Source: an uncultured Pseudanabaenaceae cyanobacterium (GTDB lineage: Bacteria; Cyanobacteriota; Cyanobacteriia; PCC-9006; JAAUQQ01). From it: 60,893 nucleotides of DNA. The notes below the pieces were generated by a model that was not told the DNA's origin, searched no databases, and saw nothing but the letters and a program-made list of their open reading frames with translations. Positions within the stretch are counted from its first letter, which is position 1. Each line of letters begins with the position of its first letter. The position numbers were made by a program, and so were the translations under genes. Location of the stretch: positions 1 through 60,893 of the forward strand of contig CALIJJ010000176.1 in assembly GCA_938017515.1 (NCBI GenBank), in the 5' to 3' direction. This document shows, in pieces, positions 52,994-60,893 of this stretch.

Positions 52994-53039
52994 GCTGGGC
53001 AATCTGTTCCAGGCGTGATTGTGGAACAGATTGCCCAGC
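52994..53039. repeat. 18-bp perfect inverted repeat between convergent genes
   Basis: GCTGGGCAATCTGTTCCA and its exact complement are separated by ten bases. There is no T-run on either side, so simple Rho-independent termination is not certain. Confidence 0.9.
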
Positions 53040-53090
53040 GAATGACTGATGGCTCAGCAAATGACTGGTGACTCAGCGAATAATGGGTCA
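53034..53090. repeat. 19-bp tandem triplication before the ggt stop
   Basis: Units CCCAGCGAATGACTGATGG, CTCAGCAAATGACTGGTGA and CTCAGCGAATAATGGGTCA are contiguous. The first overlaps the right arm of the inverted repeat. Confidence 0.9.
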
Positions 53091-53101
53091 ATGACTTCGC
53101 T

Positions 53102-54934
53102 TTAAAATCCCTGGGCAGTCCCTTCTCCACGCGGATCTGCAGCCCCTTCAAGGGTTCCATCGGGCGTCGCTTGGATGAGATTACCGTTCCCCCATCCTGT
53201 TTGCTGTTCGAGTTTATGCCCTCGGGATTCCAAATCGTCTAGGGTGAGTTGATCAAATCCCCAGCGCTCTAGCCGCAGTGTTTCGGGAAGCCACTGGTGG
53301 TGAAGCCTGGGAGCCGCGATCGCCGCGCCTGCATCCAAGTCGTAAACCAACACATTGAGGAGAGCCTGCAGCACCGTTGTAATGATCGTGCTGCCCCCCG
53401 GAGCACCCACTGCTAAACGAAATTGTCCGTCCTGCAACACGATGGTAGGTGTCATCGAAGATAGCGGTGTTTTGCCAGGAGCCACGGCGTTGGCCTCTCC
53501 CCCCACAAGCCCATAGAGGTTGGGGACACCGGGGGCGATGGCAAAATCATCCATCTCGTTGTTGAGGACGATGCCGGTACCTGCCGCCACAACCCCTGCA
53601 CCAAAGCGGCCATTGATGGTGAAGGTCAGACTGACAGCATTGCGATCGCCATCGACCACCGTCAGATGGGTCGTGTCCTGAGATTCCTTCAGCTGGCCAT
53701 AGCGTTCTAGCATCTTCCCATCAGCCGCCTTCACCTCCTGGGGAGATCGAGCCCGTTGCGGCTCAATTTCGCTGCGACGGGCCTCCCCATAGGCCGGGTT
53801 CACGAGAGCTGCCACAGGCACTGCGACAAAATCAGGATCCCCTAAGTGTTCTGCCCGATCGGCATAGGCAATTTTCATGACCTCCGCCAAAAGATGAAGG
53901 CTATCGGGATGGTGCCATCCTTTTGTTTTTAAATCTGCGGTTCCCAGCAAATTGAGCATTTGCAAAAGATGAACGCCGCCGGAAGAGGGAGGCGGCATGG
54001 AACAGACGTCATAGGTATCTGATGCGGTTTCTGCGGGCGTTTTCACCCGAAAAGGGCCACAGATGGGATCTCGCCAAATGGGCCGGTAGGTTTCAAGGTC
54101 AGAACGGGTGACTAGACCATCGTTTGCAGCCATGTCCTTGGCAATCGCACCTGCAATGTCGCCACGGTAAAAGCTATCTGCCTCCTGGGAAATCTGCCGC
54201 AGGGTCCGGGCAAGGTCAGCTTGTTTCAAGATATGGCCGACATCGGGGGGCTGACCTGCAACCAGAAAAATGTCGGCGGCGGCTGGGTTTTGGGAGAGCG
54301 AGTCTTGGCTACTACGAATGGCATGTTGAAGGCGATCGCTCACCGGAATCCCCTGGGCCGCCATCACAATCGACGGTTGGAGCACCTGGGACCAGTTGAG
54401 GTTTCCATAGCGATCATGCATGGCCTTGAGCCCAGCGACCGTCCCGGGCACACCAACGGCGAGATGACCCAAGCGACTACGATTGTTATCCACGTCCCCA
54501 GTCGCACTGCGGTACATATCACGGCTGGCGGCACCGGGGGCACGCTCACGAAAATCTAGGGCCGTAACCGTTGACGGTACGTTTGACGAAGCGAGTGCTG
54601 ATGTAGCACCCCCTGAATCGCTCGGGTCAAGCTCGCGTTGCAAATGATGCTTGGGAGGCAGAATGCTGTGATGAATCAGTGCAAAGCCACCGCCACCCAG
54701 ACCAGCAGAAAAGGGTTCCACCACTGAAATGGCAAAGGCGGTGGCCACAGCTGCATCGACAGCATTACCACCCCGACGGAGTATCGCAACCCCTGCTGCT
54801 GTGGCAAGGGGATGGGCTGATACCACCATCGCTTCCTGACTTTTTTCAGGGCGAACAAACGCAGCAATGGCGGGAACAGGTCCCATCATTACCGTCAGAA
54901 GTACCGCCATGACTGTAGAGAAAGAACGCACCAT
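53102..54934 (-). CDS. ggt: Gamma-glutamyltransferase, periplasmic
   Basis: 610 residues. The ATG at 54934 has AAGAG just upstream and is preferred to a GTG 15 bases earlier. A signal peptide is clear (MVRSF, hydrophobic core, cleavage near AIAAF about residue 25). Family blocks: AAGVAILRRGGNAVDAAVAT, EPFSAGLGGGGFALIHH, the self-cleavage site DTTHLTVVD with the nucleophile Thr near residue 420, and LNNEMDDF. The proenzyme cuts itself into two subunits and breaks down glutathione outside the cytosol. The GLSSMTP-type loop is present as PLSSMTPT. Confidence 0.95.
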   Translation of the reverse strand: MVRSFSTVMAVLLTVMMGPVPAIAAFVRPEKSQEAMVVSAHPLATAAGVAILRRGGNAVDAAVATAFAISVVEPFSAGLGGGGFALIHHSILPPKHHLQRELDPSDSGGATSALASSNVPSTVTALDFRERAPGAASRDMYRSATGDVDNNRSRLGHLAVGVPGTVAGLKAMHDRYGNLNWSQVLQPSIVMAAQGIPVSDRLQHAIRSSQDSLSQNPAAADIFLVAGQPPDVGHILKQADLARTLRQISQEADSFYRGDIAGAIAKDMAANDGLVTRSDLETYRPIWRDPICGPFRVKTPAETASDTYDVCSMPPPSSGGVHLLQMLNLLGTADLKTKGWHHPDSLHLLAEVMKIAYADRAEHLGDPDFVAVPVAALVNPAYGEARRSEIEPQRARSPQEVKAADGKMLERYGQLKESQDTTHLTVVDGDRNAVSLTFTINGRFGAGVVAAGTGIVLNNEMDDFAIAPGVPNLYGLVGGEANAVAPGKTPLSSMTPTIVLQDGQFRLAVGAPGGSTIITTVLQALLNVLVYDLDAGAAIAAPRLHHQWLPETLRLERWGFDQLTLDDLESRGHKLEQQTGWGNGNLIQATPDGTLEGAADPRGEGTAQGF

Positions 54935-54951
54935 GAAACTCTTACACACCC

Positions 54952-54994
54952 AAAAAGACCTCCACCCAGCCTATCGCTGAGGGGAGGTCTTTTT
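54952..54994 (-). terminator. Terminator of the TM-helix-repeat gene
   Basis: AAAAAGACCTCC pairs with GGAGGTCTTTTT (12 bp). The T-run on the minus strand fits the end of the 55071-56708 gene, just before the ggt start. Confidence 0.9.
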
Positions 54995-55050
54995 CAGTCG
55001 GTATCAGACAGCTAGATATTGTTCAATCGAGCATTCCGATCAACCGTCAA

Positions 55051-55080
55051 CTGGATTAACCCTTGCTGGATTAACCCTTG
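55051..55080. repeat. Perfect 15-bp tandem duplication containing a stop codon
   Basis: CTGGATTAACCCTTG occurs twice head to tail. The right copy contains the TAA of the 55071-56708 gene, and the left copy gives a second in-frame TAA five codons later. Confidence 0.95.
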
Positions 55081-56708
55081 AAGGAGCCCAACCACTCGCG
55101 CAGTTGCTCGCCAGCCGCCTCGCGGCCACCGAGACCAAACGCAATAGCAAGCGCCACTGCGATCGCACCGGTCAACAGACCAAAGGCCAAGTTGATGATG
55201 CTGGGAGCAATCCCGATGAGCTGGAGCGACATCGCGCCAACGAGCACCAGGATAGCAATGCGAGAAGCCTGGGCCAGAATCTTCGCCTGGTTTCCACCGG
55301 ACATACTGACCAAGCGGAACGCCAAGTTGGACAGATAGAGGCCAATGGCGAAGACCACAGCACCAGCTGCAATCTGACCAGCAATGGCGACAATCCCTTG
55401 GATGAGTTCCGTCAGCGTGGCCAGGTTCAGAGCTGCAACCGCTTCCATTGCACCGAAGAGCATCACAGCAACGAAGGCCACAACACCGGCAATCTCCGAA
55501 GGGCTCTTAGCCGCAGACTCAACCGCAGGAGCGGTGCCGAGGTCACCCTCAGAACTGAACTCAGGAGAGGAAGACAGACCCGCCGCATCGGTCGGCTCGC
55601 CACCCAAATCCTGGAAGCCAAGCGTGGAGACGATGTTGTCGAAGCCAATGCTGGACAAAACCTGGGAAAGCAGGGTGGAGACAAAGCGGCCAATGAAGAA
55701 AGCCACAGCCATGATGATGCCCGCTTCGATGAAAGCAGGAATCGCAGCCATGATGCGCTCCAACATGGGAACCGCTGTGCCAGTGATGGCTTCAATCTGA
55801 AGTGCGGTCAGGGCAGAGATCGCCGTGATGACCAGAATGAAGGAGAAAATCAGAGTACCGGCGATGCCAGACAGGGACTGGCCCATGTCGTTGAGGCCAA
55901 TGCGATCGCCCAACTTATCTACGCCCAGCGCTGCCAGGAAGTTGGAGATGATGGCACGAACAATTTTGGCAACAATCCAACCCACAAAGCCAATGATGCC
56001 AGCCTTAAAGATGTTGGGCAGGGCAGACAGAAGCTGCTCAGTCAGGTTGTTGACCGGACCCAGCGCTGCGGTCAATTCCAGGGCATTGAGGATGAGAGGC
56101 AGGAAGAGCAGCCAAACCAACCAGTAGAGAAGATTCCCAAGGGTATCTCCCATGCCCTCGGTTTCTTTCGCCGCTTCGGGGTCGCCACTGAAGCTAGAGA
56201 GGCGATCGCCCAGCCCAAAGCTATCAAAGCCTTTGCTGAAGATCGTTTTAACAACAGTAGAAACAAGCCAAGCCGCACCAGCCAATGCACCAGCCGCCAG
56301 AAGACGAGGCGCAAAGGAAGTGATTTCGCCAAGGAAACCTTGCAGGGGCTCAGAAACTTGACGCAGACCAAAGGCCTCTAGGGCAGCAATGATCGCGAAG
56401 AGCATGATGCCCCAGAAAGCTCCCTTTCCGACCCATTCTTCAATGGGGAAGGAAGAGCCACCGAGTGCCTCAGCAATTTTGTTATCAAAGCTCGTGCGCT
56501 TCAGGATGCCTTTGACAAACGAAGAAACGACGAGAGCGATGATGGCTCCCACAAACAAAATCAGGAGAGCGCCCACGAGCTTGGTGCCGTAGGAAACGAT
56601 CAGATCGGGGCTAATCCCAGCTATTGCACCCAACGTATGTCCGGGGGACTGTAGCGCTGAAGTGGAAAGCACGGATAGCCCAAGTAAATTATCATACATA
56701 TAAGTCAT
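55071..56708 (-). CDS. Membrane protein made of repeated MscS-type TM-helix units
   Basis: 545 residues from the ATG at 56708 (a GTG precedes it). Five related units of about 45 residues recur, each a Gly/Ala-rich helix followed by an amphipathic segment ending in GxDxL or similar, for example FKAGIIGFVGWIVAKIVRAI and FIEAGIIMAVAFFIGRFVST. These match the 'conserved TM helix' of mechanosensitive-channel family proteins. The MscS beta domain and vestibule are missing, so a classical channel cannot be assumed. The N-terminus has another helix. Single-gene unit with its own terminator. A role in osmotic response is inference. Confidence 0.88.
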   Translation of the reverse strand: MTYMYDNLLGLSVLSTSALQSPGHTLGAIAGISPDLIVSYGTKLVGALLILFVGAIIALVVSSFVKGILKRTSFDNKIAEALGGSSFPIEEWVGKGAFWGIMLFAIIAALEAFGLRQVSEPLQGFLGEITSFAPRLLAAGALAGAAWLVSTVVKTIFSKGFDSFGLGDRLSSFSGDPEAAKETEGMGDTLGNLLYWLVWLLFLPLILNALELTAALGPVNNLTEQLLSALPNIFKAGIIGFVGWIVAKIVRAIISNFLAALGVDKLGDRIGLNDMGQSLSGIAGTLIFSFILVITAISALTALQIEAITGTAVPMLERIMAAIPAFIEAGIIMAVAFFIGRFVSTLLSQVLSSIGFDNIVSTLGFQDLGGEPTDAAGLSSSPEFSSEGDLGTAPAVESAAKSPSEIAGVVAFVAVMLFGAMEAVAALNLATLTELIQGIVAIAGQIAAGAVVFAIGLYLSNLAFRLVSMSGGNQAKILAQASRIAILVLVGAMSLQLIGIAPSIINLAFGLLTGAIAVALAIAFGLGGREAAGEQLREWLGSFKG

Positions 56709-57359
56709 CACCGGGCTCGAGAGGACTACAGAAACGCGAAACTGTGAAACTCAACTGCTAAGGCGATGATTTCAACGGATGGAACGGTGGGGAGCTGCAA
56801 CTCCTTATCGTTCCTTTTGCACCGAATGACGAGATACTTTGGCCAACCAAACACGGGTCAACGAAAGAACTCTAAATCCATGGGGATAATCGAACGAGGT
56901 CTACTGACACCTTTCGATACTCCAATTGATTCAGTACAAGTCGTCCCAATGGCAGCCAGTGCTCCCAACAGGACTCCGTCTAACCTGCTTTCTTCCCTGA
57001 ACCCCATCATTAGCCCGAAAGCACAGAGCCAGTCAGAGAGCTGGGATACAAGTGCCCAGCAGTCTAGCGTTCGTAAATACTAGTAGAGTTTCTGCCAGAA
57101 AAAAGATAACAGGCACAACAATTTAACTATCCGGGTCATTTTTTGTAAAAAACATTCGTCAATGATGGAATTTTCAGCTTTTTATGAGGTAAGTTTTCAC
57201 TTTTTATGAATTGAGAACGATACTTTTGGCCGATTGAAAAAATTAATTAAGATGCAGGGGAAGATGCTGGCGGTACAAGTCTTCGAGGTAGATAGGGCTC
57301 ATTGCTGTTTTCTCCTTTCCCCTAGGGATAATTTCAAAGAATTCGAGTGAATCGGTGCA
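56709..57359. other. Divergent 650-bp intergenic region
   Basis: Between the TM-helix-repeat gene (minus) and the SRPBCC gene (plus). AT-rich near 57110-57240, with CTTTTTATGA present twice, 24 bp apart (57179 and 57203). No gene or terminator is supported. Confidence 0.45.
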
Positions 57360-57806
57360 ATGAAAGCCTTCAAAAATTGCTTTGAAAATTCGATTGATAT
57401 TGCTGCAACAGCGACTCAAGTCGAACAATGTTTTACCGACCAGGCGTTGATGCATCGCTGGCTCAACCCGGCGTTGTGCTGCGAACCCGTTGGGGATTGG
57501 AGTACTGAGGTGGGGAGTCAGATGCGGTTTCGGCTGAAGGTACCGTTGTTGCAAGCGACGCTGTTAAGTACCGTGCAGGAACGTTCTCCCGGTCTCGTCG
57601 TTTGGGGATTTGATGGTTTCTTTCGAGGACGCGATCGCTGGCAATGTGAACCCCAGGCCAGCGGGACTCGTTTGCTCAATCGCTTTGAGTTTGAGATTCC
57701 TAACCCAGTGGTTCAGTTCGGTTTCAAAACCTTTGCCCAACGATGGACTCAAGCCGATATGTCAGCTCAATTGCGACGGCTGAAGCAAGTGGCAGAACGG
57801 CTCTAG
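57360..57806 (+). CDS. SRPBCC (START-like) superfamily protein
   Basis: 148 residues from an ATG at 57360. The pattern is that of a helix-grip lipid or ligand-binding fold: SIDIAATATQVEQCFTDQAL at the N-terminus (strand and helix), a central DWSTEVGSQMRFRL, LVVWGFDGFFRGRDRWQCEP, and a long C-terminal helix (MSAQLRRLKQVAERL). These proteins bind hydrophobic ligands or act as cyclases and related enzymes. No ligand can be named from sequence. It is transcribed alone. Confidence 0.85.
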   Translation: MKAFKNCFENSIDIAATATQVEQCFTDQALMHRWLNPALCCEPVGDWSTEVGSQMRFRLKVPLLQATLLSTVQERSPGLVVWGFDGFFRGRDRWQCEPQASGTRLLNRFEFEIPNPVVQFGFKTFAQRWTQADMSAQLRRLKQVAERL

Positions 57807-57887
57807 TGGTGGCATGAATCATTTTATGCCTATCAAAATTGCATCGCCCTGAATAATGACTTGAGCGGTGATTCATTGTTAGATAAA

Positions 57888-57916
57888 CGAGGCCCACTGC
57901 AATGCAGTGGGCCTCG
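57888..57916. terminator. GC-rich palindrome between convergent genes
   Basis: CGAGGCCCACTGCA and TGCAGTGGGCCTCG pair around a single base. It lies between the SRPBCC and DUF1400 genes; the flanking T-runs are weak. Confidence 0.6.
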
Positions 57917-57957
57917 GCGTTAAAATCTGTCAGATTTGTCGGTTCTCAGATGGAGAA

Positions 57958-58605
57958 TTAATTTTTGGGTTCACAATTCGCATGGGTCAAATCCTTGAGG
58001 GAACGGACCCCCAAAATTTGTTGAATATCTCCAAAATCCGACTGGAGGCGGCCAAAAATTACCATGGCCTTTTCACCATCGATGGATAGGGTCTCGGGCC
58101 CGTAGGACTTGAGCACTTCGAGAGCCGAAAGGGTCTCGTCGGATGAAGCACTGACCATGGCCGTGCGAATGTCTTGCCAAGGCTCGCGACCATTGCCTGG
58201 ATTGACAACGGAGGCCATGTCCTTCAGCAGGACCTCGCCGAGGTAGCTTTCCAGCATCCGCTCCGTGAGTGTGCTGTCCACGGCGAGTTCTTCGGAGAGA
58301 AGCTGCTGGGCTTGGCTGATTTCGACTTGACCGAGATCGAGCAAGAGTTGGAGATTGTCCGAGGCTTCGCCAGTCTCCACAAAGGCTTCCAATTCTGTGA
58401 TGGGCAAGTCGAGCTTGAACATGCTGCCGTAGTTCAGCTCAATGTTTTCTAGAGCGGATGCCTTGGGCATGGCAGCCAAGAGGGCGATCGCAGCACCGGT
58501 GGCAGCGGCCAGCGCAAACTCAAGGGTCTTGTACCAACGCTTTCGAGGGGCAGCAGTTTGGGTGATAGCAATGGCCCTAGGGGCTTGGGGATGGCGGGAC
58601 TGCAT
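57958..58605 (-). CDS. Stand-alone DUF1400-domain protein, exported or membrane-anchored
   Basis: 215 residues from an ATG at 58605. A hydrophobic segment at about 28-47 (LEFALAAATGAAIALLAAMP) followed by KASALENIEL looks like a signal peptide with cleavage after ASA. Residues 50-185 match DUF1400 (IELNYGSMFKLDLPITELEA, FVETGEASDNLQLLLD, LTERMLESYLGEVLL). In cyanobacteria this domain is normally the N-terminal part of alpha/beta hydrolases. Here no hydrolase domain follows; the protein ends in CEPKN. It is likely periplasmic. Function unknown. Confidence 0.87.
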   Translation of the reverse strand: MQSRHPQAPRAIAITQTAAPRKRWYKTLEFALAAATGAAIALLAAMPKASALENIELNYGSMFKLDLPITELEAFVETGEASDNLQLLLDLGQVEISQAQQLLSEELAVDSTLTERMLESYLGEVLLKDMASVVNPGNGREPWQDIRTAMVSASSDETLSALEVLKSYGPETLSIDGEKAMVIFGRLQSDFGDIQQILGVRSLKDLTHANCEPKN

Positions 58606-58632
58606 ACAGAAACGAAATCTCCGAGGTAAACG

Positions 58633-58656
58633 TTATAGCCGACGTCATAGCTGACG
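58633..58656. repeat. 12-bp tandem duplication copying a stop codon in frame
   Basis: On the minus strand CGTCAGCTATGA is followed at once by CGTCGGCTATAA. The first contains the real stop of the SirB1-like gene, the second an in-frame back-up stop four codons on. Confidence 0.95.
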
Positions 58657-59523
58657 TCGCATGTGCTCTAAAAGCTCCCGAATGACGCGACCGTCTTCGG
58701 CCATGGGCCAAAGGTCAAGGTACTGCTCCAGGCTTTGGAGAGATGCCTCCCAGCGTTCCAGCTCGTAAAGTACGAGGCCGCGATCGCGCAATTCCATGGG
58801 CTCATCGGGACAGAGCAGGAGTAACCATTCGATCGTATTTAGAGCGTTCCCAAAAGCCTCTTCCTTAAGATAAATAATCTTTAAATTGGTCAGCATCCGT
58901 CGAAGGATCTGATGATTGCTTACATCCGGCAACATATCGGTCCGAAACGTAATGGAGCGCTGATAAATGCTTTCCAGCCGCTTCTGACAGTCCTGCTCGA
59001 ACATAATTTCCCCGCCATGGAAAGGATCCACATAAACCGCCATGTCTTCGATCTGGGGACGAATGATGAAATGGCCGGGCATGCCGACGCCGACCATGGG
59101 GAAATTGAGGCGTTTGGCGATTTCGAGGTACACCACGGACAGCGTGATGGGAATGCCGGTGCAGCGATCGATCACCTCATTCAGAAAGCTATTGCGGGGG
59201 TCGTAGTAGCTATCGTGATTGCCCTGAAAACCCAGCTCGCCAAACAGATGCTCGTTGATTGTTTTGATCACCCGCAGCGGATAGCGCTCCTCGGGGAGAC
59301 GGGATTGAATGTCGAGGGCGATGCTGTCTAAGAGGTTGAGATAGTAGGCCGGATCGAGATCGAGGTACTGGCCCTGGGCAATACAGAGACTCGCGCGAGC
59401 GAGGTCGATCTGCTCGTCGGGTTGGGCGATCGCCGCCTGAAATTGCTTCTGTGCCTGAGTGTGAGGAGTGAAAAGTGGAGTCAAGGGAACGGGAAACGTG
59501 AAGGATGCATGGGCTAGATCCAT
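58645..59523 (-). CDS. SirB1/transglutaminase-like family protein with TPR-like tail
   Basis: 292 residues. The ATG at 59523 lies 5 bp after the cruP stop; an upstream start would overlap cruP. Family blocks: INEHLFGELGFQGNHDSYYD, NSFLNEVIDRCTGIPITLSV (Cys in the usual place), GVGMPGHFIIRP and YVDPFHGGEIM. The C-terminal 100 residues are helical pairs like TPR repeats (NTIEWLLLLCPDEPMELRDR, LERWEASLQSLEQYLDL). The family is widespread in cyanobacteria with no proven reaction. It is probably co-transcribed with cruP. Confidence 0.92.
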   Translation of the reverse strand: MDLAHASFTFPVPLTPLFTPHTQAQKQFQAAIAQPDEQIDLARASLCIAQGQYLDLDPAYYLNLLDSIALDIQSRLPEERYPLRVIKTINEHLFGELGFQGNHDSYYDPRNSFLNEVIDRCTGIPITLSVVYLEIAKRLNFPMVGVGMPGHFIIRPQIEDMAVYVDPFHGGEIMFEQDCQKRLESIYQRSITFRTDMLPDVSNHQILRRMLTNLKIIYLKEEAFGNALNTIEWLLLLCPDEPMELRDRGLVLYELERWEASLQSLEQYLDLWPMAEDGRVIRELLEHMRRQL

Positions 59524-59527
59524 CCTA

Positions 59528-60893
59528 CTACCCGTGATAATCGCCCCCCGATCCATAGCGGAGGAGTTCACGCCATTGCCGGAGACGGAGCTGAGCAGGG
59601 GATGGTTTAACGGAAGCTGATGACGGCACGGAGCGGGAGAAAATCTGGGATGCCAGAACGTTGAGCAGGCTATATCCGGCTAGGGCTCCGTAGTGGCCAC
59701 TCCAGCCCACCAGCGCAGGCAAACCCACTTGGGGAATGACTTTCGCGATCGTCCCCGGAGCCGCAATGCCGGTTTTGAGCATCGTCTGAGCCAGGGCTGG
59801 AAATTGCACAACGTCCTGTAAAAAGGGCTTGAGCACCGCTTCGCCAGAGGCATCCATCACGCTGAACACCGTGGAGAGCAGGTCATTAATTTGGTTGGGC
59901 GCGACGCTTTGCTCCATGCCGATGCTCATGGCCCGTTGGAACAGCCACGTCACCGAAAGATTGGGCTGGTAACCATTGATGAGCGCCAGATCCGATCGCG
60001 TCAGGCTATCCGCCTGCAGGGCTCCATCCAAACTGGTGACCAGTCGTTCTAAATGTCGCAACAGTGCCCCAAAACCGCCAAAGCTCAGCGGAGACTGGGT
60101 GCCGCTGCTGTCTCCCACTTGCAATATTCGGTCCCAAGCGGGTTTGAGTGGACTCTGACGATAGGACGGCAAGATACCAAAAAGGGCGCGGTTGAATCTG
60201 AGGGTTTCCAGCGCCACCTGCTGATACTGGGGCATCAGCTCGAAGTAGTCGTCGAATAACGTTTCCAGGCTAGGGCGATCGGGATGGGCATCAATGTAGG
60301 TGAAGAGGTAAGTAGTGCGGCCATCCTTGGCCGGGAAAGCTTCCCAAAAGTATTGGCACTGGTTCGCCATGGGGGTGAACGAGGCCATGAGGTCGCCGGT
60401 CTCGTTGTTCTCGAAGCCCTCGGCGCAGGTACCCACAACGAGACAAATCCCGTCGGGTGTTTGTCCTTGGCGAGCCTGCTTAGCAATGGGGGAAAAGTGG
60501 CCCATCATGTCCAGCAAAAGACGGGTGGTGAGGGTGGTCGGGTGTTGGGCTTGGGAGGTCTGTGCTTGGGGCTTCGTTGTGGCCGGAGCCGTCGTGACCT
60601 CAACGCGATCGCCCAACACATTTGCCCCTACAAATGCCCTGTGCTCCAATAATTGCCCCCCCGCCGCCAGAAACTTTTGCTTGAGACAGTCCAGCAGATA
60701 AACCGGGTCAACGCCAAGGTTGAGGACATCGTTAATCCAGAATTCAGGGCCACCGTGGAAGCTGATGCGGGCGGGGTTGTACTGGGAGGCGATCGCCCGC
60801 TCTAACTCTTCTTCCGTCAACAATTCCAGATCAATCAAGACCTGCAATTCCTGGCGGGAAATATTCCACTCCTGCTCTCGTCCCCGCAAGATG
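59528..60893 (-). CDS. cruP: Lycopene-cyclase-like flavoprotein CruP, N-terminus outside window
   Basis: The frame runs in from the right edge, so the N-terminus with the FAD Rossmann motif is missing; 454 residues are seen. LRGREQEWNISRQEL and the later LLDMMGHFSPIA, GDSSGTQSPLSFGGFGALLR are typical of CruP, a paralogue of the CruA lycopene cyclase found in cyanobacteria and plants and linked to carotenoid balance under oxidative stress. The end has tandem stops TAG TAG. The SirB1-like gene starts 5 bp beyond. Confidence 0.9.
   Translation of the reverse strand, partial: ILRGREQEWNISRQELQVLIDLELLTEEELERAIASQYNPARISFHGGPEFWINDVLNLGVDPVYLLDCLKQKFLAAGGQLLEHRAFVGANVLGDRVEVTTAPATTKPQAQTSQAQHPTTLTTRLLLDMMGHFSPIAKQARQGQTPDGICLVVGTCAEGFENNETGDLMASFTPMANQCQYFWEAFPAKDGRTTYLFTYIDAHPDRPSLETLFDDYFELMPQYQQVALETLRFNRALFGILPSYRQSPLKPAWDRILQVGDSSGTQSPLSFGGFGALLRHLERLVTSLDGALQADSLTRSDLALINGYQPNLSVTWLFQRAMSIGMEQSVAPNQINDLLSTVFSVMDASGEAVLKPFLQDVVQFPALAQTMLKTGIAAPGTIAKVIPQVGLPALVGWSGHYGALAGYSLLNVLASQIFSRSVPSSASVKPSPAQLRLRQWRELLRYGSGGDYHG

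Noticed and set aside
55104..56381. 425-codon open frame on the plus strand
   Set aside because: It is antisense to the TM-helix-repeat protein, rich in Gln/Arg/His with no hydrophobic core, and mirrors the codon bias of the real gene.
1..60893. CRISPR array, insertion sequence, prophage or integrative element
   Set aside because: No regular direct repeats with unique spacers, no transposase or integrase, and no tRNA-linked att site were seen. The short tandem repeats are contiguous without spacers.

Overview
The window is chromosomal DNA of an oxygenic cyanobacterium. The evidence is an NDH-1 NdhF subunit, the Rubisco-operon regulator RbcR, a lycopene-cyclase-like CruP, a cyanobacterial AbrB regulator, a photosystem II assembly (PAP)-type gene group, and many copies of the HIP1 octamer GCGATCGC (for example at 183-190, 805-812 and 48412-48419). 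I cannot name the species. I see no tRNA or rRNA gene, no CRISPR array and no insertion sequence.

Layout. 1-4016: two tandem paralogous extracellular-type beta-rich proteins, the first cut by the window edge. 4684-7478: ndhF and a thioredoxin with a CGVC active site. 7875-14687: a minus-strand group of Ser/Thr kinase, V4R protein, phycobilisome-like small protein, short-motif protein, second V4R protein, 2Fe-2S ferredoxin and a roadblock-domain protein. It matches the content of the Synechocystis slr0144-slr0152 PAP operon. 14963-20970: rbcR, a four-Cys kinase, a CDF-like membrane protein that lacks metal ligands, a 1.4 kb gene-free stretch with RNA-like folds, and an NtcA-like Crp-family regulator. 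21201-28822: a 7TM-HD phosphodiesterase, a DUF3747-SLH envelope protein coupled to an unknown gene, an FHA-PrsW membrane protease with a 66-residue membrane partner, and peptide deformylase.

28899-43174 is one long minus-strand surface-polysaccharide or glycolipid cluster: three GT-C type membrane glycosyltransferases, a flippase-like membrane protein, a polysaccharide deacetylase, a methyltransferase, a UDP-galactopyranose-mutase-like flavoprotein, a GT2 polyprenyl-phosphate glycosyltransferase, and a dehydrogenase/aminotransferase/acetyltransferase trio of the kind that makes acetamido sugars. 44345-50259 is a plus-strand type I secretion set: parvulin PPIase, ABC exporter with cNMP-like and peptidase-dead C39 domains, and HlyD adaptor. 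The rest holds cyAbrB, a third kinase, gamma-glutamyltransferase, a TM-helix-repeat membrane protein, an SRPBCC protein, a stand-alone DUF1400 protein, a SirB1-type transglutaminase-like protein and partial cruP.

The most unusual signal is not a gene. Many genes end in, or are closely followed by, a private short tandem duplication of 10-20 bp with a different sequence each time. In at least four cases the unit contains the stop codon, and twice the copy places a second in-frame stop. Other points to check are two gene-free regions with several stable hairpins (19.9-20.1 kb and 44.0-44.2 kb), a 42-bp perfect palindrome between convergent genes, and a small PAP-group protein carrying three copies of a short FF-containing motif.
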